Origin: Pseudomonadota bacterium
GTDB lineage: Bacteria; SAR324; XYD2-FULL-50-16; JAHJRI01
Assembly (NCBI GenBank): GCA_022360105.1
Contig: JAKSDL010000368.1
Coordinates: forward strand, 1-11,339
Length of the DNA stretch: 11,339 nucleotides
Reading direction: 5' to 3'
This document shows positions 7,562 through 11,339 of the stretch, in pieces (the stretch's first letter is position 1; the number at the start of each line of letters is the position of its first letter). The notes beneath the pieces were generated by a model. That model worked only from the letters and a program-made list of their open reading frames with translations. It ran no database searches and was not told where the DNA came from. Made by a program: the position numbers and the translations under genes.

Positions 7562-8242
7562 TTATTCAGAAAGGAATTCGATTTTTTTTATAAAAGCCTC
7601 CGCGTATGAATCAATATCTCTGCTGTCCATCTCAATACCTATCGCTGAGATATGCGGAACTTCAGACTTGTTAAACAATTCTTTGAACCTCGCATCAAAT
7701 TCAAAATCAGTCACCACGGTTTTTCCCTCCGGAGCACCGCAAGGGGTACAAATATAACGTCCTCCTTTTTTATAAAACCTGCCGGTATAAGCTTTCCCAT
7801 CTTGCTCTTTCTCTCCCAGAAACAGGGCAATGAAATAAGGTACGTTGGGAATTATAAAGCTGCCGCTTGAGATACTCTCATTTCCAAAAGTCATGAGTAA
7901 CATCACTCCATCTCTAAAAAATCCGTTTTCCCAATCTATCCCCGGAGGGTATTTGTTTACACCCCATTCAATCCGGACCCGTTTTGCTCCCCTAATTTCA
8001 AGTTCCTTATAAAGCAGGCCGTTCACATCTCCATCATTGGACAATACTAATCTGCCATTTTGAAATTTCAGATTCAGCTCATCTGCATCCAATCTAAAGG
8101 TGTAGTTGTTTTCCTTAAACCAGGTCTGCGCATCACCATCTGCCATCTTTGTGAAGTCTATCGAATAAACGACTTCTGAAATAGCAATAAGCGGATACGA
8201 AATTAAAAATAGAATGCCAAACAAAACCATTTTAATTTTCAT
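7562..8242 (-). CDS. Exported DUF3047-like protein with CTPC motif (226 aa)
   Basis: AAGGA four bases before the ATG supports the start. Residues 1-22 form a signal peptide (MKIKM, then a hydrophobic core ending PLIA), so the protein is exported. The body resembles DUF3047 periplasmic proteins: a core strand region RVRIEWGVNKYPPG (88-101) followed by DW, a central FFRDGVMLLMTFG (108-120) where family members carry the DD-A-RVYVVF strand, and a closing AIGIEMDSRDIDSYAEAFIKKIEF (200-223), equivalent to the usual VAIMTDTDNT-AEAWFGDI end. Length is also typical. The family has no established function. A CTPC motif at 165-168 could be a disulfide or metal/thiol site; I do not recall it as a family hallmark. 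The assignment is by eye and needs a profile search. It has its own promoter upstream and is not part of the pyrH operon by the structure between them. Confidence 0.72.
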   Translation of the reverse strand: MKIKMVLFGILFLISYPLIAISEVVYSIDFTKMADGDAQTWFKENNYTFRLDADELNLKFQNGRLVLSNDGDVNGLLYKELEIRGAKRVRIEWGVNKYPPGIDWENGFFRDGVMLLMTFGNESISSGSFIIPNVPYFIALFLGEKEQDGKAYTGRFYKKGGRYICTPCGAPEGKTVVTDFEFDARFKELFNKSEVPHISAIGIEMDSRDIDSYAEAFIKKIEFLSE

Positions 8243-8301
8243 AATTTCCTTGCAAAGTGCAATTTATTAAGTCCGGTTATCTAATGAGTGTCACAGAGAC
8301 T

Positions 8302-8330
8302 ATTGTAGCGATTCAATGATCAAATAGCAA
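8302..8330 (-). promoter_or_regulatory. Candidate promoter for the DUF3047-like gene
   Basis: On the minus strand, TTGCTA (8330-8325, four of six) and TACAAT (8307-8302, five of six) are 17 bp apart. The predicted start near 8295 gives a leader of about 50 nt before the ATG at 8242. Confidence 0.5.
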
Positions 8331-8365
8331 TGCTAGGGTATTTAGAGTTTATTTTTAGTAACAGT

Positions 8366-8407
8366 ATTATACACTGAATCTGTTTATAATCAGATTCAGT
8401 GTATAAT
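8366..8407. repeat. 17-bp perfect inverted repeat at the pyrH stop codon
   Basis: Arms at 8366-8382 and 8391-8407 are perfectly complementary (core ACACTGAATCTG and CAGATTCAGTGT) around an eight-base AT loop. On the minus strand the first stem base is the first-listed base of the pyrH TGA stop codon complement (8407), so the hairpin starts at the end of the gene. After the stem there is no U run (ATACTGTTACT), so it is not a standard intrinsic terminator. It may stabilise or end the pyrH mRNA, or act without orientation as a binding site. Confidence 0.7.
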
Positions 8408-9120
8408 CAACCAGTGGCCAAGGTGCCGACTTGTTTACCGTTTAAAAAATCGAGGAGATCAGTTTGCTTGGCAATAGAGAGGACACATAAAGGCAAGCTA
8501 TTGTCCCTGCAAAGGGCTATTGCTGAGCCGTCCATTACTTTCAAATCCTTGGCCAGAATCAAATCATATGTCAACGAATCATATTTGATTGCTGAAGGAT
8601 CTTTAACCGGGTCTTTATCATATACACCGTCTACTTTTGTTCCTTTAATCACCACATCTGCTTCTATTTCAAGCGCTCTTAGTACGGCTGCAGTATCAGT
8701 GGAGAAATACGGATTTCCGGTACCTCCGGAAAATATCAGGATATGGTTGTTAGAAATCAGAGAGACCGCCTCAGCTTTGTTAAAAAAAGCTGCAACCGCC
8801 GGGGCTTCCAAACCCGTCATCACTGTGGCTTTTTTACCGGCACACACCAGAGCTTCTTTCAAACACACTCCATTCATCATGGTTGCCATCATACCTATAT
8901 GATCGGCAGCTACCCTGTCGATGTTGATTGGAATGCTTTTGGTTCCTCTAAAAAAGTTTCCTCCACCTAAGACAATTGATACTTCATACCCTTGGTCATG
9001 TATATCACATATTTGCTTGGTCAGGCCATTGATTACTTCAAAATCAAACCCTTCGCCTTTTTCCCCACCAAGATACTCTCCACTTAACTTTAGCAGCAAT
9101 CGTTTGTATTTTTTTTCCAT
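8407..9120 (-). CDS. pyrH: UMP kinase
   Basis: This enzyme phosphorylates UMP to UDP with ATP in the cytoplasm, feeding pyrimidine nucleotide synthesis. The bacterial hexameric type of the amino-acid-kinase fold is clear: YKRLLLKLSGE (5-15), GGGNFFRG (52-59), DHIGMMATMMNG (73-84), SGGTGNPYFSTDTAAVLRA (131-149), KVDGVYDKDPVKDP (162-175) and MDGSAIALCRDN (196-207). Length (237 aa) is normal, and the start matches the usual few residues before YKR. The start is odd: there is no Shine-Dalgarno sequence, because the U tract of an intrinsic terminator ends only 11 nt before the ATG. It follows tsf in the usual rpsB-tsf-pyrH order, but frr, the common next gene, is absent; an unrelated exported protein gene follows. 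Confidence 0.96.
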   Translation of the reverse strand: MEKKYKRLLLKLSGEYLGGEKGEGFDFEVINGLTKQICDIHDQGYEVSIVLGGGNFFRGTKSIPINIDRVAADHIGMMATMMNGVCLKEALVCAGKKATVMTGLEAPAVAAFFNKAEAVSLISNNHILIFSGGTGNPYFSTDTAAVLRALEIEADVVIKGTKVDGVYDKDPVKDPSAIKYDSLTYDLILAKDLKVMDGSAIALCRDNSLPLCVLSIAKQTDLLDFLNGKQVGTLATG

Positions 9121-9131
9121 AAATTCTAGGC

Positions 9132-9163
9132 AAAAAAAAAGGGGATTTGAAAAATCCCCTTTT
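9132..9163 (-). terminator. Strong intrinsic terminator between tsf and pyrH
   Basis: On the minus strand, AAAAGGGGATTT (9163-9152) pairs perfectly with AAATCCCCTTTT (9148-9137) around a three-base loop, followed by an unbroken run of T from 9140 to 9132. It starts 11 bases after the tsf stop codon. The U tract is overlapped with the pyrH leader: only 11 bases remain before the pyrH ATG at 9120, so any transcript from tsf into pyrH must read through it. Confidence 0.85.
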
Positions 9164-9174
9164 GTATTGAATTA

Positions 9175-10020
9175 TTAAAACTGGTTCTTGTAAAAGCGAT
9201 TGACTGTCAGCTTCGCTCCTAATTCTTTTCCAGCAGCTTCAAGATATTGTTCAATAGTCTTATCCGGTTCTTTTACATAGTTTTGGTACAAGAGACAGAT
9301 TTCTCTTTTATACTTAACCATTCTACCTTCCACCATCTTCTCAATGATGTTTTCCGGTTTTCCAGACTCTTTAGCTTGTTCAATCAGAAACTTTCTTTCC
9401 TTCTCTACAACAGCCGGGTCCAGATCAGCCTCTTGGATGGCTTCCACCTGGGATGCGGCAATGTGCATGGAAATATTTCGAGCAATATCTTTTAGTGCAG
9501 AGCTATCAGCAGCTTGATCGGCAGCTACTTCGACAAGAACACCAATTTTGGCATTAGTATGCGCATAACTTCCAATAACGCTGTTAGCAGGTGCTTCCCA
9601 ATCAATTCCTTCCAAATATACAATGTTTTCACCAAGCTTACTGATAATTTCAACAAATTGTTCCTTAATGCTTCCCTTTGAACTTGATTTATCGGCAAAA
9701 TTTTCTGTACCAACTTCCAGAGCCTGATCTGCCATTTCTTTGATAAAACTCTTAAATTGGTCGTTTTTAGCTACAAAATCGGTTTCGCAGGCAATTTTCA
9801 CCAAGGCGGCTTTATTGTCATTTTCAGCGATACAAATTGATCCCTCTTTGGTTTCTCTACTTGATTTTTTATTGGCAATGGCTTGTCCTTTTTTTCTTAG
9901 AAACTCTTTGGCTGCTTCAAAATCTCCACTACATTCGGTCAAAGCCTTTTTGCAGTCCATCATTCCAGCACCGGTCACTTCTCGTAACTCTTTTACCATT
10001 GCTGCGGTTATATTGCTCAT
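9175..10020 (-). CDS. tsf: Translation elongation factor Ts
   Basis: EF-Ts exchanges GDP for GTP on EF-Tu in the cytoplasm. The N-terminal UBA-like domain is clear (ITAAMVKELREVTGAGMMDCKKAL, about residues 4-27, then LRKKG at 41-45). The core Tu-contact motif is CETDFVAKND at 78-87. A second core subdomain covers about 140-230 (IGSYAHTNAKIGVLVEVA, ISMHIAAS), and LLYQNYVKEPDKTIEQYL near the end is the usual C-terminal segment. At 281 residues it is of ordinary full length. AGGAAG four bases before the ATG supports the start. It lies 82 bp after rpsB, the usual partner, and is followed by a strong terminator, so most transcripts should end here. Confidence 0.97.
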   Translation of the reverse strand: MSNITAAMVKELREVTGAGMMDCKKALTECSGDFEAAKEFLRKKGQAIANKKSSRETKEGSICIAENDNKAALVKIACETDFVAKNDQFKSFIKEMADQALEVGTENFADKSSSKGSIKEQFVEIISKLGENIVYLEGIDWEAPANSVIGSYAHTNAKIGVLVEVAADQAADSSALKDIARNISMHIAASQVEAIQEADLDPAVVEKERKFLIEQAKESGKPENIIEKMVEGRMVKYKREICLLYQNYVKEPDKTIEQYLEAAGKELGAKLTVNRFYKNQF

Positions 10021-10051
10021 CGGTCTTCCTTTGGTAGAAATGATTTTTGTT

Positions 10052-10078
10052 AAACCGGACTGGCACGTAACCCGGTTT
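10052..10078 (-). other. Stem-loop between rpsB and tsf
   Basis: AAACCGG (10078-10072 on the minus strand) pairs with CCGGTTT (10058-10052) around 13 bases. It is followed by AACAAAAATC, not by a U run, so it is not a proper terminator. It may be an mRNA processing or partial attenuation point between the two genes. Confidence 0.4.
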
Positions 10079-10102
10079 TTGTACTAGTTAACATCCAAAC
10101 TG

Positions 10103-11002
10103 CTATTCTGCTGCAGTATCCTCTTCTATTGATTCTTCAGTTTCGACAACTGCTTCAACTTCTTTGGTAGTTTCTTCTGATTCCTTGGCTTCAACTACTT
10201 CTTCGGTTTCGGCTTTTTTAGCTGTAGTTTTTTTAGCTTTGGTTTTGTCTTTCTTTTTATCTGCTTCAGCTTTTGCCTTATCTTTTTCCTTTTTCATCTC
10301 GGCCATCTTTGATTCGTAAATATTTCGACCTTCGATGGAGGCAGAAGCGATCACGCTGGTAAACAGCTCTATGCAGTGAATGGAATCATCGTTACCAGGT
10401 ATAATGAAATCAATACCCCTGGGATCACAATTTGTGTCAACGATCGCAATAATAGGTATTCCCAGTTTTTTTGCCTCGTTAACAGCGATGAATTCCTTTT
10501 TGATATCAACAATAAATACAGCAGCCGGCTTTTTTCGTAATTCGGTGATCCCACCAAGTACTAGCTCCAGCTTTTTCCTTTCTCTTTCAAGACGTACACC
10601 TTCTTTTTTCAGGATGCCTACATAGTCTCTGTCAGGTCCTGCAATGTCTTCCAGTTTCTTCAGTTTGGCAATCGATTGCTTGATGGTAGCAAAATTGGTC
10701 AACATACCACCCAACCAGCGGTAGTTAACATGAAAATTGCCGCTTCTTTCTGCTTGTTCCTGTACGACATCCCTTGCCTGGTATTTTGTTCCGACGAAAA
10801 GAACTTTGCCGCCGTTGGCCGAAAGATTAAGAACATACTCGTATGCATCTTTCAATTTCTCCAGGGTCTTTCTTAAATCTATAATGTAAATGCCCGAATT
10901 TGCGCCATAGATGTATTCTTTCATATTGGGATGCCATTTTTGCGTCCTATGGCCTAAATGAGCACCAGCATCAAACAAATGCTTAACAGATATTGTTGCC
11001 AT
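10103..11002 (-). CDS. rpsB: Small-subunit ribosomal protein S2
   Basis: S2 is an essential late-assembling protein of the 30S subunit. The family core is evident: [25 protein letters not shown] (9-33), [13 protein letters not shown] (64-76), [14 protein letters not shown] (94-107), [33 protein letters not shown] (162-194) and IPGNDDSIH (201-209). The core ends near residue 230, and a 69-residue extension follows, first Lys-rich ([17 protein letters not shown]) and then Glu-rich; such tails occur in some lineages and are probably disordered. GGAGG (11015-11011) eight bases before the ATG fixes the start. A strong promoter and a 5' hairpin lie about 70-130 bp upstream. It begins the rpsB-tsf-pyrH group just after an rRNA operon. 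Confidence 0.97.
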   Translation of the reverse strand: MATISVKHLFDAGAHLGHRTQKWHPNMKEYIYGANSGIYIIDLRKTLEKLKDAYEYVLNLSANGGKVLFVGTKYQARDVVQEQAERSGNFHVNYRWLGGMLTNFATIKQSIAKLKKLEDIAGPDRDYVGILKKEGVRLERERKKLELVLGGITELRKKPAAVFIVDIKKEFIAVNEAKKLGIPIIAIVDTNCDPRGIDFIIPGNDDSIHCIELFTSVIASASIEGRNIYESKMAEMKKEKDKAKAEADKKKDKTKAKKTTAKKAETEEVVEAKESEETTKEVEAVVETEESIEEDTAAE

Positions 11003-11071
11003 TCGAAAATCCTCCGATTAGTGGCAATTAGTAAAAAAGTTAATAAAAATAAAAAGTTAAATTAAAATAAC

Positions 11072-11092
11072 GGTGAAATACCATATTTCACC
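11072..11092 (-). promoter_or_regulatory. Hairpin at the 5' end of the rpsB leader
   Basis: GGTGAAATA (11092-11084 on the minus strand) pairs perfectly with TATTTCACC (11080-11072) around a three-base loop. The predicted transcription start is near 11096, so the hairpin would begin about four bases from the mRNA 5' end. This is the geometry of 5' stem-loops that protect mRNA from decay; it might also be a feedback site for S2. On the plus strand the stem is followed by AAATTTTTTT and would look like a terminator, but no plus-strand gene ends here. Confidence 0.5.
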
Positions 11093-11102
11093 AAATTTTT
11101 TT

Positions 11103-11131
11103 ATCATATCGATCCAGAATTAAACTGGCAA
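11103..11131 (-). promoter_or_regulatory. Sigma70-type promoter for rpsB-tsf
   Basis: On the minus strand TTGCCA (11131-11126) and TATGAT (11108-11103) are separated by exactly 17 bp, each with five of six consensus bases. It is the best promoter match in the window, as expected for ribosomal protein genes. The predicted start near 11096 gives a leader of about 94 nt. Confidence 0.7.
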
Positions 11132-11192
11132 GCTTATATAGATTGAATTAGCGACATAGATAAAATAAAAATGACTTAAATCCCTAAAACGC

Positions 11193-11229
11193 AAAAAGCC
11201 CAGCAGGCACTCTGTCTTGCTGGGCTTTT
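11193..11229 (-). terminator. Intrinsic terminator of the rRNA operon
   Basis: On the minus strand AAAAGCCCAGCA (11229-11218) pairs perfectly with TGCTGGGCTTTT (11205-11194) around a 12-base loop, and the T run ends at 11193. It lies about 70 bp after the 3' end of the 5S gene and separates the rRNA operon from rpsB. Confidence 0.9.
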
Positions 11230-11233
11230 ATGT

Positions 11234-11299
11234 CTTGTGCGCCATAGCTTTAGCGACGGCTTCACTACCTGTACGCTGTAGCCTTGGCGAAAGCGTATC
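11234..11299. repeat. Two degenerate copies of a 34-nt repeat after the 5S gene
   Basis: Positions 11236-11265 and 11270-11299 align without gaps at a period of 34, with 20 of 30 bases identical (TGTGCGCCATAGCTTTAGCG against TGTACGCTGTAGCCTTGGCG). Each copy carries an imperfect inverted core (GCCATAGCTTTAGCGACGGC type) and is GC-richer than the surroundings. The second copy abuts the 5S 3' end. It resembles the CGCCGTAGC-TTGGCGAAGGCGG type of interspersed repeat I recall from several environmental genomes; that likeness is from memory. Confidence 0.55.
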
Positions 11300-11339
11300 C
11301 GGCGGCGTCCTACTCTCCCACACAGTCACCCGTGCAGTA
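11298..11339 (-). rRNA. rrf: 5S ribosomal RNA, 3' end (partial)
   Basis: The minus strand reads TACTGCACGGGTGACTGTG, then GGGAGAGTAGGACGCCGCC, the conserved final third of bacterial 5S rRNA (helix IV/V region and 3' strand of helix I). About 42 bases are in the window; the rest, and presumably 23S and 16S, lie beyond the right edge. The exact 3' end is approximate. The gene reads out of the rRNA operon toward its terminator at 11229-11193. Confidence 0.88.

Noticed and set aside
8399..8902. A 167-codon plus-strand frame inside pyrH
   Set aside because: Antisense shadow of a gene with all UMP kinase motifs.
9115..9151. A promoter for pyrH overlapping the terminator: TTCAAA, 17 bp, TAGAAT on the minus strand
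   Set aside because: The predicted transcription start falls in the second codon of pyrH, so the transcript would lack the start codon; the -35 is also poor.
11072..11101. A plus-strand intrinsic terminator (hairpin followed by AAATTTTTTT)
   Set aside because: No plus-strand gene ends here; the T run coincides with the minus-strand promoter start region, so the rpsB leader reading is more likely.

Overview
The window looks like a chromosomal segment of a Gram-negative, motile or chemotactic, fairly AT-rich bacterium. Evidence for this is an HD-GYP protein end, a CheY with the proteobacterial-type residue set, several proteins with Sec-type signal peptides, and the end of an rRNA operon directly followed by rpsB-tsf-pyrH. 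I cannot fix the phylum from the sequence alone. A degenerate 34-nt repeat after the 5S gene resembles short interspersed repeats I remember from Lentisphaerae/Verrucomicrobia-type and some other environmental genomes, but that is a weak hint.

Left part, plus strand (1-4321): the last ~70 codons of an HD-GYP domain protein, a 635-bp mostly non-coding stretch with one doubtful small ORF, then three uncharacterised genes. These are a soluble basic/coiled-coil protein (849-1601), a membrane-anchored coiled-coil protein with pentapeptide-like repeats (1643-2953), and a secreted protein with six cysteines and a TPR-like C-terminus (3167-4321). The first two probably form an operon. I recognise none of the three as a named family beyond the repeat class. 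A 391-bp gap follows, holding a weak terminator and a possible gene remnant.

Middle, minus strand (4713-6151): cheY, and upstream of it a NrtA/SsuA-like solute-binding protein that lacks any signal peptide and has no transporter genes near it. A good sigma70-type promoter sits before the binding protein. Then comes a plus-strand gene (6434-7555) for a four-helix membrane protein with a C-terminal helix-turn-helix-like domain, converging on a minus-strand exported DUF3047-like protein with a CTPC motif (7562-8242).

Right part, minus strand (8407-11339): reading right to left, the 3' end of a 5S rRNA gene, a two-copy degenerate repeat, the rRNA operon terminator, a strong promoter with a hairpin at the very 5' end of the predicted transcript, then rpsB, tsf and pyrH. 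An intrinsic terminator with a 12-bp perfect stem and nine U residues stands between tsf and pyrH, only 11 nt before the pyrH start codon. The 17-bp perfect inverted repeat after pyrH starts in its stop codon.

The core genes are conventional. The parts least explained by known biology are the three plus-strand orphan genes, the membrane/HTH protein, the signal-less binding protein beside cheY, and the terminator immediately before pyrH. I found no CRISPR array, tRNA, insertion sequence or prophage.
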